Origin: Zopfochytrium polystomum
Taxonomy: Eukaryota; Chytridiomycota; Chytridiomycetes; Chytridiales; Chytridiaceae
DNA length: 64,000 nucleotides
Assembly: GCA_025765615.1 (NCBI GenBank)
Contig: JAIVFJ010000081.1
Coordinates: forward strand, 124,001 to 188,000
Direction: 5' to 3'
In this document: piece after piece, positions 1 through 8,358 of the stretch
How positions within the stretch are numbered: the stretch's first letter is position 1
How the letters are laid out: the number at the start of each line of letters is the position of its first letter
Made by a program: the position numbers and the translations under genes
Notes under the pieces: generated by a model
Databases searched by the model: none
Seen by the model: the letters and a program-made list of their open reading frames with translations, nothing else
Told to the model about the DNA's origin: nothing

Positions 1-150
1 GTATAAGCTAAGGCTTGCTAGCTCAGTTAGGATTATACATTTTGGGTTTTATCCCAACACACACAGTAACGAAACTCTGTTATATGAGATTCTCAAGTTA
101 TCTCACCTATAGTGTTGGCCATAGTTTAGGTTCTCAACAAGCTCTTACTT

Positions 151-566
151 TGTAAACAGTCTACTCTGAGTGAGTGAGTGGAAGGAGTGAATGAAGTGGA
201 GATGTGTGTTTGTGTGTGGTCCTTCTCCCCAACTTGGAGAGAAAGAGAAAAAAAAACTCTGTTATGAATTATTGATACATGATGATGATATACACGCTGT
301 AATAGTTGCTAGGCAAGTGTGACTGGCACAGGGTAAATACCTCTCCTATATTATCTGATTGAGCAGAGGAGGAGGAAAACTGTTGACACCAGGTTTCCGT
401 TCCACTTAATACTTGGAGTATTTGTCATCAGCGCAAGCCAGCACCCAGGTCTGCATTGGCAGTGGCTCACTCTCCCATGGGCATCGTTAGAATGATAACT
501 GACAGTCACAATAGGTTCAGGTCTGTCTTGTGCCTCTTGCTGCTAACCAGTCAGTTCCACCTAACA
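151..566 (-). repeat. Solo LTR, Ty1/copia-like family C1
   Basis: A 416-bp LTR that reads TGTTAGG...TTTACA on the minus strand. It is flanked by a perfect 5-bp target duplication TACTT (146-150 and 567-571), so it is a solo LTR left by LTR-LTR recombination. It is homologous to the copies at 4351-4760, 7686-8010 plus 13325-13418, 19184-19410 and 39240-39653; the last two are followed by internal copia-type sequence, which gives the family assignment. No gene was seen in bases 1-150 or 567-732, which are AT-rich. Confidence 0.85.
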
Positions 567-760
567 TACTTTACTATGCGACATACAACACATCTTACAT
601 TTTATATATAATTTATGAACGTATGTGAAAGAGGGATGAATTCCAGTTGTTCCCATAATTTTTTTAAAATTTTCTACTATGTAGACTAATTATTCAGACT
701 AATCGTCAAGTTCCACTGTGGGCCACGGCTCTTGTTATGAATCACCCTCTGGAAACCTCT

Positions 761-860
761 GGAACCTTCTAGAACATTCCTTCATGGAACCTTCTGGAAC
801 CTTCTGGAACTTTCTAGAACATTCCTTCATGGAACCTTGTGGAACCTTCTGGAACCTTCT
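761..860 (+). promoter_or_regulatory. Heat-shock element array in LTR U3
   Basis: The sequence is a run of 5-bp units alternating nGAAn and nTTCn, the binding consensus of heat-shock factor. 761-780 holds 4 perfect units, 786-825 holds 8 perfect units in phase, and 831-860 holds 6 units of which one is imperfect. A further 3 units lie at 924-938. The 10-bp repeat is TTCTGGAACC. HSF trimers normally need about three units, so this is far above the minimum. Position is 110-210 bp upstream of the TATA box, as expected for an activating site. Function is inferred from the motif only. Confidence 0.8.
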
Positions 861-969
861 TTGCTTTCCTGACTTGTCTTGTTGTCATTGGTATCATTGG
901 TATCATTGTATTACTAATTGCTCTTTCTGGAACTTTCTTTGAGTCTTGACAAGGAAGACTCTCAAAAGG

Positions 970-976
970 TATAAAA
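970..976 (+). promoter_or_regulatory. LTR TATA box
   Basis: TATAAAA in the 5' LTR, 35 nt upstream of the 11-mer (1005-1015) that matches the primer-binding site. It is the only strong TATA in the LTR and is conserved in elements A, B and C. In the inverted LTR pair 5980-6287 and 7329-7636 it reads TATACAG. Confidence 0.75.
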
Positions 977-1087
977 GGGGGATGGGGGACCTGTCCCATC
1001 CCTCAAGTGAATTATTGTTTCCAATACAATCATCACTCCTCTCAGTTCCTTGTCTGCCTTGTCCTGTCCTGCCCTGTTCCTGACATC

Positions 1088-1098
1088 ATAATTCACTT
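1088..1098 (+). promoter_or_regulatory. Self-priming primer-binding site
   Basis: ATAATTCACTT begins 2 nt after the 5' LTR and is the perfect reverse complement of AAGTGAATTAT at 1005-1015 in the LTR. No tRNA-type PBS beginning TGG is present. In the Tf1/sushi branch of chromoviruses the first 11 nt of the transcript anneal to the PBS and are cleaved to prime minus-strand synthesis; length and geometry here match that scheme. Confidence 0.75.
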
Positions 1099-1125
1099 CA
1101 CCCTCTCCCACTACTCTCTGCCATC

Positions 1126-2049
1126 ATGTCTGACCCAAACAACACCTTCCCTGATGCAACTGCCTTCCAAGCCGTGATGGACCAATTACAAGCCCTCTCA
1201 AGACAGACACACCAACTTCAAGAACAAGTCCTTCACCAGCAGCACCAGCTTCAACAACAACTTCACCAACAAGAACATCAAGCTCTTCCCCTGCCTCAAG
1301 CCAACCAAGCAAGAGAGCCCAAGGTTCCCAGCCCTGACAAGTTCACTGGGCTGGCCAAAGACCTTAGGAACTTTATGACCACTGTGGAGAATGTCATCCT
1401 TCTCCAACCTTCAAGATTTCCCAGTGAGCAAGTCAAGGTTCTTTTCACAAGCACCCTCCTGTCTGGTCAAGCTCAATCATGGTACCGATCTCTCCCAAGC
1501 ACACCCACCACCCTGCAAGAGCTCTGGGAGGGGCTGGAAGCTACCTTTGGTGACCCCTACGCATTTTGGACAGCAAGATCCAAGCTCAAGCATATCAAGC
1601 AAGGAAAGCAATCTTGTGTGGCCTACACCAACCAATTCAAGCAACTAGCCAGAGACTCTGGATACAATGATGCAGCTCTGATGGAGCTGTACCATGATGG
1701 TCTCCATGAGTCTATCCAAGACATGCTCTCCCAGTCTCTGCACATCCCTGAGACCTTGGAAGAGTACACTCTCCTTGCCATCAAGATTGACAACAGACTC
1801 TACTCCAAGAGGCTGAAGCAAAGACAAGTAGGAACTACATCAAGACCTACCCCAGTTCCTCAAGCTCTTACAGTTCCTGAACCCATGCAAGTGGATGCAG
1901 TTGAGACACTTCCTAAGGGTCCTCTGAGCCAAGAGGAGAAAGCAAGGAGGGCCCAGCAGGGACTGTGTTTTTACTGTGGCTCCAAGGAGCATGCTGTCAA
2001 GGACTGCCCAAGGAAGAAGCACCCAAACTCCCAGGTCCAGGCTCACTGA
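1126..2049 (+). CDS. gag: Gag of element A
   Basis: 307 residues. The start ATG follows the leader directly. The N-terminal third is Gln/His-rich (about residues 10-60, probable coiled coil), followed by a retrotransposon capsid-type helical domain (about 65-220) and a CCHC zinc knuckle, CFYCGSKEHAVKDC, near residue 285. It packages element RNA and forms the virus-like particle. The frame overlaps the pol frame by 85 nt, with a -1 frameshift site near the end. Almost identical to Gag of element B, differing at a few residues (for example FWTARSK against SCTARSK). No stop or frameshift was seen. Confidence 0.92.
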   Translation: MSDPNNTFPDATAFQAVMDQLQALSRQTHQLQEQVLHQQHQLQQQLHQQEHQALPLPQANQAREPKVPSPDKFTGLAKDLRNFMTTVENVILLQPSRFPSEQVKVLFTSTLLSGQAQSWYRSLPSTPTTLQELWEGLEATFGDPYAFWTARSKLKHIKQGKQSCVAYTNQFKQLARDSGYNDAALMELYHDGLHESIQDMLSQSLHIPETLEEYTLLAIKIDNRLYSKRLKQRQVGTTSRPTPVPQALTVPEPMQVDAVETLPKGPLSQEEKARRAQQGLCFYCGSKEHAVKDCPRKKHPNSQVQAH

Positions 2050-2067
2050 GGGGCAATTCCCTGGACC
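2022..2067 (+). promoter_or_regulatory. -1 ribosomal frameshift signal (gag-pol)
   Basis: The heptamer C CCA AAC (2022-2028) lies in the gag reading phase required for a -1 slip (X XXY YYZ). Five nucleotides later an 8-bp perfect stem GGTCCAGG/CCTGGACC pairs 2034-2041 with 2060-2067 around an 18-nt loop. The gag stop is at 2047-2049. A slip here enters the pol frame exactly. The same arrangement occurs in element B (12024-12030, minus strand). Confidence 0.75.
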
Positions 2068-3560
2068 CTCCTCCACGCTGCCCCTGTTTCATCACCACCA
2101 CCAGCACCACAAACACCTCAGATTCCAAGCCCCACCAACTCACCATGGATGTCAAGATTCAACTCTCACCCAAGTCAACCATCACAACCAAGGCCCTTAT
2201 AGACTCTGGATCATCCTGCAACATCATTGATGCCACCCTTGCCAAGTCTTGTGCCATTCCCACCATCAAGAAATCCACACCCCTCAAGGTTCACTTTGCC
2301 AATCATGCTCTGTTCAAGGAAATCAGCCATGAAACCAAGCTAAACCTCCACATCCAAGACTTTCCACCATCCATGGTCAACCTGGAAGTATTGGATCTTG
2401 GCTCACCCACATTCTCTGTCATCCTGGGATTACCATGGCTGCAAGCCCAGAACCCTGCCATTGATTGGGTCACTGGTCAAGTCCAACCTCCACCAATTGG
2501 AACAGTCACCCAAAACTCAAGTCAAGCCTCCAAGTCTCATGCTCTCAAGTCCCTGATTCAAGGCTCTCAGCCTAGTATCCAAGGTCAACCACAAATGACA
2601 GCTCCAGTATCAGCCTGCAGCTCACAGATCCCAGCCAAGATTCAAGTTTCACAGTTCACAGTTCATAGTCAAGATTCCAGCACAGCTCATAGAGCTCACA
2701 GTCATGGCCAAGTCTGTAGTTCACAGAACCCACAGTCAAAGATTCAAGTACCACAGTTCACAGTCCAAATTCAAGATTCAAGCTCCACAGCTCACAGTCT
2801 TTGCCAAGAACAGAACCCTCAGTCAAAGATTCAAGAATCACAGTTCCCAGTCAACAATTCAAGCCCCACTGCTGATGAGCACAGAAGGACAGACCTTGCA
2901 CCTGAAGGGGGAGATGGTTTCACCCCACCTTCCAAGACACACCTTTCACTGCTTCCTGACAGTGTGTGGGCCCACGCTATTTCCAAGGACCCCAAGCCTC
3001 ACAAGATTCAAATCAGCCAAGAAGAGGAAAAACTTGAGATACTCAAGACAAGGCATGTTGCAGCAACAGCTGGACACCCAGGAGAGCACAAGACATATGA
3101 GCTTGCTTCCAGAGACTTTTACTGGCCAGGCATGAGGAAGAACTTGCAGTCCAAAAGACCAAGTCCCAAGCTAGACAACCTCAAGTTGAGACCTTTCAAG
3201 ATCTTGGAGCAAATCAATCCAGTCACCTTCAAGCTGGATCTCCCTGCATCCATGAAGATCCACCCAGTTTTCCATGTCAGCCTTTTGGAGAAGTTTGTGG
3301 CCAATTCCATTCCAGGCAGAGTTGTTCCTCCTCCTCCTCCAGTTGAGGTAGAAGGTGAAGAGGAATTTGAGGTTGAACAAATCTTGGATGCCAAGTGGTT
3401 TGGAAGGACACTCAAGTTCCTTGTTAAGTGGAAAGGTTACTCAGATGCTGACAACACCTGGGAACCTGAGTCAAACCTCACTCACTGCCAAGACCTTCTG
3501 CTCAAGTTCAAGACCAGGTACCCCACCAAGTTGCAGAAGAGGCCTAAAAGGGGGAGATGA
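2028..3560 (+). pseudogene. pol: Deleted Pol frame: protease, HHCC finger, chromodomain
   Basis: An unbroken frame of about 510 codons entered by -1 frameshift. In order: retropepsin-like segment with LIDSGSS; a Gln/Ser/His-rich spacer; a jump at about 2880 that removes the end of the spacer, RT and RNase H; the zinc-binding start of integrase (HPGEHKTYELASRDFYWPGM); a second jump at about 3142 that removes the D,D,E core; the GPY/F region; and a C-terminal chromodomain (FLVKWKGYSDADNTWEPESN). The second junction lies in the 8-nt homology TGAGGAAG shared by the two flanks in element B, typical of template switching during reverse transcription. It cannot supply RT or integration itself. Both deletions preserve the frame. 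Confidence 0.85.
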
Positions 3561-3913
3561 TGTTATGAATCACCCTCTGGAAACCTCTGGAACCTTCTAG
3601 AACATTCCTTCATGGAACCTTCTGGAACCTTCTGGAACTTTCTAGAACATTCCTTCATGGAACCTTGTGGAACCTTCTGGAACCTTCTTTGCTTTCCTGA
3701 CTTGTCTTGTTGTCATTGGTATCATTGGTATCATTGTATTACTAATTGCTCTTTCTGGAACTTTCTTTGAGTCTTGACAAGGAAGACTCTCAAAAGGTAT
3801 AAAAGGGGGATGGGGGACCTGTCCCATCCCTCAAGTGAATTATTGTTTCCAATACAATCATCACTCCTCTCAGTTCCTTGTCTGCCTTGTCCTGTCCTGC
3901 CCTGTTCCTGACA
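3561..3913 (+). repeat. 3' LTR of element A
   Basis: 353 bp, matches the 5' LTR throughout by eye and carries the same HSE blocks and TATA box. Preceded by a purine tract ending at 3560. Confidence 0.93.
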
Positions 3914-4350
3914 GCTCTGGATCCACAGCTACCATTTTCCCGATCCATTTGTACTGGGACGCATAGAGCCTGTTTTTGGCTCCCTTTTTTGGGGTCCAAG
4001 TATACCATTTTTCATTGATTTGGGTGCTTGAGATCCCATTTTTCTTGTTGCACTGGCTCCCATTTCTTGTAAAATGGTAGCTCGAGATGCCAACACAATG
4101 GACACTGCAGCTCCATTTTTCTGTGATGTTGACATCGTGGCTGAATCTGCCAGATTTACAGCAAGTCCAAAGATGGGGCAGCACCCTAGTTCTACTCATT
4201 GCTTCACGCCAGTGCTCAGAATTGTAAGTAAAGAATCTAAATCCATTTATTGATATTTCTGCCATTCCTGTCCCACACCAGCCGCTGTTGCCAATGATGG
4301 CAACCTGCAGCTGCCGACCCGGCCGCAGTGGGGCAGTCAGCTGTTACAGA
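3914..4350 (-). other. Unassigned spacer with imperfect CCATTTTTC repeats
   Basis: 437 bp between element A and the next solo LTR. A minus-strand frame stays open from 4265 into the LTR, with a semi-regular recurrence of K-W/N-G/S-like residues arising from repeated CCATTTTTC motifs at irregular 25-70-bp spacing (about 3932, 3999, 4035, 4060, 4110). No recognisable domain; probably not a gene. Confidence 0.4.
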
Positions 4351-4760
4351 TGTTAGGCGAAACTGACTGGTTAGCAGCAAGAGGCACAAGACGGACCTGA
4401 ACCTATTGTGACTGTCAGTTATTGTTCTCACGATGCCCATGGGAGAGCGAGCCACTGCCAATGCAGACCTGGGTGCTGGCTTGCGCTGATGACAAATACT
4501 CCAAGTATTAAGTGGAACGGAAACCTGGTGTCAACAGTTTTCCTCCTCCTCTGCTCAAGCAGATAATATAGGAGAGATTTTTACGCTGTGCTGGTCACAC
4601 TTGCCTAGCACCTATTACAGCGTTTATGTCATCATCATGTATCAATAATTCATAACAGAGTTTTTTCTCCTTTCTCTCCAAGTTGGGGAGAAGGACCACA
4701 AACACACATCTCCACTTCATTCACTCCTTTCACTCACTCACTCAGAGTAGACTGTTTACA
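4351..4760 (+). repeat. Solo LTR, copia family C1
   Basis: 410 bp, TGTTAGG...TTTACA, with a perfect 5-bp target duplication ACAGA (4346-4350 and 4761-4765). Plus orientation. Confidence 0.85.
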
Positions 4761-4765
4761 ACAGA

Positions 4766-4930
4766 GCTTGCACAGTTGCTGTTCGTTCTACTTCTCGCTG
4801 GTCTTGCCAACCATTTTTCCATCGGCTCGTCCTTCTTCCGCTGCTCCTTCTCGGCCTTGCGGCGCGCCTCCTCGCAAGCCTTTCGCTTTGCTGCGAGCTT
4901 GGCAGCGACTGGTTGTTACTGTTTTGGTTT
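4766..4930 (-). pseudogene. Charged helical coding remnant
   Basis: On the minus strand a GC-rich stretch encodes an Ala/Lys/Glu/Arg-rich segment (containing EEARRKAEKEQRKKDEP) typical of a coiled coil. It is unlike the AT-rich flanks and ends where the C1 LTR inserted. No family can be assigned; it may be a host gene fragment. Confidence 0.3.
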
Positions 4931-5039
4931 TTTTTTTCAGCAAAGACAGGCAAGTTGCTTGAATCAGACAACTGATGCGCTAATTCAAAAAAATTTTCCC
5001 ACAAAAAAACTCACTTGACAACAGGAAGGCAGCCTCGCA

Positions 5040-5975
5040 GTATAACCACTTGATGGCTGCAAGAACATGATCCATTGCTCTTTGGAAGGTCAGAGGACTA
5101 TTACAAAGACTGAAGTGCATGACCTTAAATTCAAAGAGGCCTTGTGAAGGGATGAAGGCTGTTTTGCAGCAATCCTCGTCCTGGGAATTTGCCAGAAGTC
5201 ACTGAGCAAATCCATGGCACTAAAGATGCATTTGTTGCTGATTACGTCAAAGACTTCCTCAATGCGGGGAGTGGCTAATGGTCCTTGATTGTTATTTCGT
5301 TCAGTTTCCTGAATCAGCACAGAAATGCCACAAACAGTCAGGTTTCTTAGTGAGGACTACAGGCACTGCAAAAGGAGAGCGACTTTCATGTACGACATTG
5401 GCGTCCTTCATCTGGGCAATGTTATCTCAGAGCACCTCTGTGCACCCAAGTCCTTCTGGGTAACACTAGCAGTAATCTTAGCACCCTCCTGCAACCTGAT
5501 AGTGTGTGGAGACAGGAACTTAGAACCGGAGATGACACTGAGTCAGAGGATATTAATGGACTTACTTGTCCACTAATTTCTTTAGACATGTAACCATTTG
5601 TTCACCAAAAATCTCAGCAATATCCTTTTTTTTAGCTTAGTCCATATCGATTCATCAGTCATGTTGGCTTCAGCTGGAAGATATTCCAGCTTGTCCGCAA
5701 GCTGTAGTATTTTGGTGTTGCATGTTGGCAACAGAAGAACCATTGTCTGCTGCAACGAGGTTTTTGGCATCAGACTCATTACCAGGGTCTTTCTCTTCCT
5801 CCTCAAAGAGACAGAAAACATCCTCGACTGCATTGGGAAGAGGTGGAGCCTCAGAGACGTCTTCCACCAGGTCAACATCTTCAGAGGAATCAGGGGCTGC
5901 CTCGGCATACAGACCAGAGGTACCTTTCTTGATGTTGTTGAGGGCGCTGAGGAAGGACTTCAGGCTCATACTTCT
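5040..5975 (-). pseudogene. Relic of a second Ty3/gypsy family (RT region)
   Basis: Read on the minus strand from about 5970: an acidic spacer, then RT-like sequence with a PVVLTKKP-like segment and IEEVFDVISNKCIFSAMDL followed by DFWQIP, which are the finger/palm motifs of Ty3 RT. Several stops and frameshifts. The sequence differs clearly from the A/B/C chromovirus, so it is a separate, older family. No catalytic YxDD box remains. Confidence 0.6.
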
Positions 5976-5979
5976 GTGC

Positions 5980-6287
5980 TGTTATGAATCACCCTCTGGA
6001 AACCTCTGGAACCTTCTAGTACATTCCTTCATGGAACGTTGTGGAACCTTCTGGAACCTTCTTTGCTTTCCTGACTTGTCTTGTTGTCATTGGTATCATT
6101 GGTATCATTGTATTACTAATTGCTCTTTCTGGAACTTTCTTTGAGTCTTGACAAGGAAGACTCTCAAAAGGTATACAGGGGGGATGGGGGACCTGTCCCA
6201 TCCCTCAAGTGAATTATTGTTTCCAATACAATCATCACTCCTCTCAGTTCCTTGTCTGCTTTGTCCTGTCCTGCCCTGTTCCTGACA
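5980..6287 (+). repeat. Chromovirus LTR, 308-bp form
   Basis: TGTTATGAAT...CCTGACA, lacking the 45-bp HSE block present in element A. The TATA box reads TATACAG. No matching target duplication (5' flank TGTGC, 3' flank CTGGA), so flanks have been rearranged. Very similar to the LTR at 7329-7636 in the opposite orientation. Confidence 0.85.
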
Positions 6288-7328
6288 CTGGAGGCCAATA
6301 CTCAACCAAACATCCTCATTTTTCCAAAGAAAGCAATGATCCGGGGCATGATACATCCCATCTATCCTTCTTGGGGTAGATGACTGCAGGTATGATCATA
6401 TCGATATTCATGGCGATATTTATCATTATCAAGATTTTGACCGCAACTTTCCCCAGATTTTCTGTGATTTTTTTAAATTTTTTCCTGGAAGCATCGCGAG
6501 GCTGGGGTGAGCTTCTGACTCCCGAACACACTTTCTCACTTTAACTACCATAATTTTAGCGATATTTAACGATAAATATCAATTTGGATGACTGCATGTA
6601 ATTACAACGGCAGGTGTGGCGTCAACCTTCGACAGCAGCAGTAGACGTATTGTCTGAGGCGCCGGCAGATGTGATTCAGGCGCTGAGGGCAGAGTCAGGA
6701 GTAGATGCTGTGGTGGATGTATGGTAGCAATAAGTCGAAATGGTGTGCAGTCATTCTCAGAATACCTGTTCTTAAGAAGTTCTGCACCGTTGTTTCTGCC
6801 TGACGACCCTGTAAGTCTGTAGCGCATGGGATGGGTTTGCTGAGGTGATACCTGGACGTAGTCTATTACAGTTCACCCTTGATTGCTCTTTCTCTTCCCA
6901 GCAGCCCCATCAGGGCTGGAACAATAAAAAAAAATATCTGCACCATTGTTTCTTTCAAACATGACACCTTAAGTGGAAGGCTCAGACTCCCTGTGGAGTC
7001 ACAACATGGTTTAAAACTCCTCTCATCTCTTACCAGCGCGTCACCGCCACTAACGAGACTAACGTCTCCTAACCAGAAGTGGCTGTCGACATTGTTGTTT
7101 CTGAAGACATCACCCTGGCCCATGAATCACAGCTGTGCTGTTAAGGTTCAGCTCTCCCATCCTTTGATTCTCAGGAATGGCTTGGTTCACAAAACACTGT
7201 TTGCATCCCTCATGGATAAGAAAGTACACTTCCCTGTTCTCTCATCACCGCTGCTGACCTACACCACTGTGATGGTGAAACACACTGGTTCTATGTGCCC
7301 CTGCTATGCTTGCGGCACAAGCCAGTAC
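6288..7328. other. Spacer between inverted LTRs; holds a SINE
   Basis: 1041 bp bracketed by two LTRs in opposite orientation. Contains a 5'-truncated SINE (6798-6937). A plus-strand frame from 6879 stays open into the right LTR but mixes SINE, unknown and LTR sequence and is not considered a gene. The rest is unassigned. Confidence 0.5.
6798..6937 (+). mobile_element. SINE copy, 5'-truncated
   Basis: Matches the 3' part of the full-length SINE at 24863-25146 (from ACCCTGTAAGT to the A-rich tail). Flanked by a 16-bp target duplication with one mismatch, CTGCACCGTTGTTTCT at 6782-6797 and CTGCACCATTGTTTCT at 6938-6953. The tRNA-like head is missing, as expected for incomplete reverse transcription. 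Confidence 0.75.
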
Positions 7329-7636
7329 TGTCAGGAACATGGCAGGACAGGGCAAAGCAGACAAGGAACTGAGAGGAGTGATGATTGTATTGGAAACAAT
7401 AATTCACTTGAGGGATGGGACAGGTCCCCCATCCCCCCTGTATACCTTTTGAGAGTCTTCCTTGTCAAGACTCAAAGAAAGTTCCAGAAAGAGCAATTAG
7501 TAATACAATGATACCAATGATACCAATGACAACAAGACAAGTCAGGAAAGCAAAGAAGGTTCCAGAAGGTTCCACAACGTTCCAGGAAGGAATGTTCTAG
7601 AAGGTTTCAGATGTTTCCAGAGGGTGATTCATAACA
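7329..7636 (-). repeat. Chromovirus LTR, 308-bp form, inverted
   Basis: Minus-strand LTR sharing the TATACAG change and other variants with 5980-6287. Flanks AGTAC and AAAAC do not match. Confidence 0.85.
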
Positions 7637-8010
7637 AAAACGAAAGGAAGGAAGAATGAAAAGTTCATGACAAGGCAACACTGACTGTTAGGTGGAACTG
7701 AATGGTTAGCAGCAATAGGCACAAGACGGACCCGAACCTATTGTGACTGTCAGTTATCGTTCTCACGATGCCCATGGGAGAGTGAGCCACTGCCAATGCA
7801 GACCTGGGCGCTGGCTTGTGCTGATGACAAATACTCCAAGTATTAAGTGGAACAGAAACCCAGTGTCAACAGTTTTCCTCCTCCTATGCTCAAGCAGATA
7901 ATATAGGAGAGGTTTTTACCCTGTGCCAGTCACGCTTGCCTAGCCACTATTACAGCGTGTATATCATCACCATGTATCAATAATTCATAACAGCGTTTTT
8001 TTCTCTTTCT

Positions 8011-8358
8011 TGTCAGGAACATGGCAGGACAAGGCAAGGCATGGCAGACAAGGAACTGAGAGGAGTGATGATTGTATTGGAAACAATAATTCACTTGAGG
8101 GATGGGACAGGTCCCCCATCCCCCTTTTATACCTTTTGAGAGTGTTCCTTGTCAAGACTCAAAGAAAGTTCCAGAAAGAGCAATTAGTAATACAATGATA
8201 CCAATGATACCAATGACAACAAGACAAGTCAGGAAAGCAAAGAAGGTTCCAGAAGGCTCCACAAGGTTCCATGAAGGAATGTTCTAGAAGGTTCCAGAAG
8301 GTTCCATGAAGAAATGTTCTAGAAGGTTCCAGAGGTTTCCAGAGGGTGATTCATAACA
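8011..8358 (-). repeat. 3' LTR of element B
   Basis: 348 bp; same as the 5' LTR apart from one fewer TTCTGGAACC-type unit. A purine tract (complement of CATCTCCCCCTTTTAGG at about 8359-8377) precedes it on the coding strand. Confidence 0.93.

Larger units (their letters stand above)
733..1085 (+). repeat. 5' LTR of element A
   Basis: 353 bp, TGTTATGAAT...CCTGACA. Inferred U3 is 733-1004 and R-U5 1005-1085, taking the start of transcription at the 5' edge of the self-priming 11-mer 35 nt downstream of the TATA box (970-976). U3 contains three heat-shock-element blocks and a short tandem repeat of TCATTGGTA. A roughly 61-codon open frame across the LTR is conserved only because the LTR is. Confidence 0.93.
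733..3913 (+). mobile_element. Element A: Ty3/chromovirus, internally deleted
   Basis: A complete-ended LTR retrotransposon with a perfect 5-bp target duplication GCTCT (728-732 and 3914-3918). Both LTRs are 353 bp and look identical by eye, implying recent insertion. Order: LTR, primer-binding site, intact gag, shortened pol-derived frame, polypurine tract (about 3546-3560), LTR. Relative to intact element B, the region from just before RT through RNase H and most of the integrase core are missing, yet the frame stays open. It should be non-autonomous and depend on enzymes from a copy such as element B. Confidence 0.95.

Noticed and set aside
16..31. tRNA D-arm-like TGCTAGCTCAGTTAGG at the window start
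   Set aside because: No box B, acceptor pairing or anticodon arm can be found downstream; isolated match.
814..999. 61-codon minus-strand frame repeated in many places
   Set aside because: It is LTR sequence; the frame is conserved only because the LTR copies are similar, and it runs through the promoter.
1981..1995. Poly-T in gag (TGTTTTTAC, about 1967-1975) as the slippery site
   Set aside because: Not in X XXY YYZ phase in the gag frame; the CCCAAAC site downstream fits phase, spacing and structure.
6879..7511. 210-codon plus-strand frame as a gene
   Set aside because: It begins in a SINE tail and ends inside an LTR; no domain and no consistent composition.
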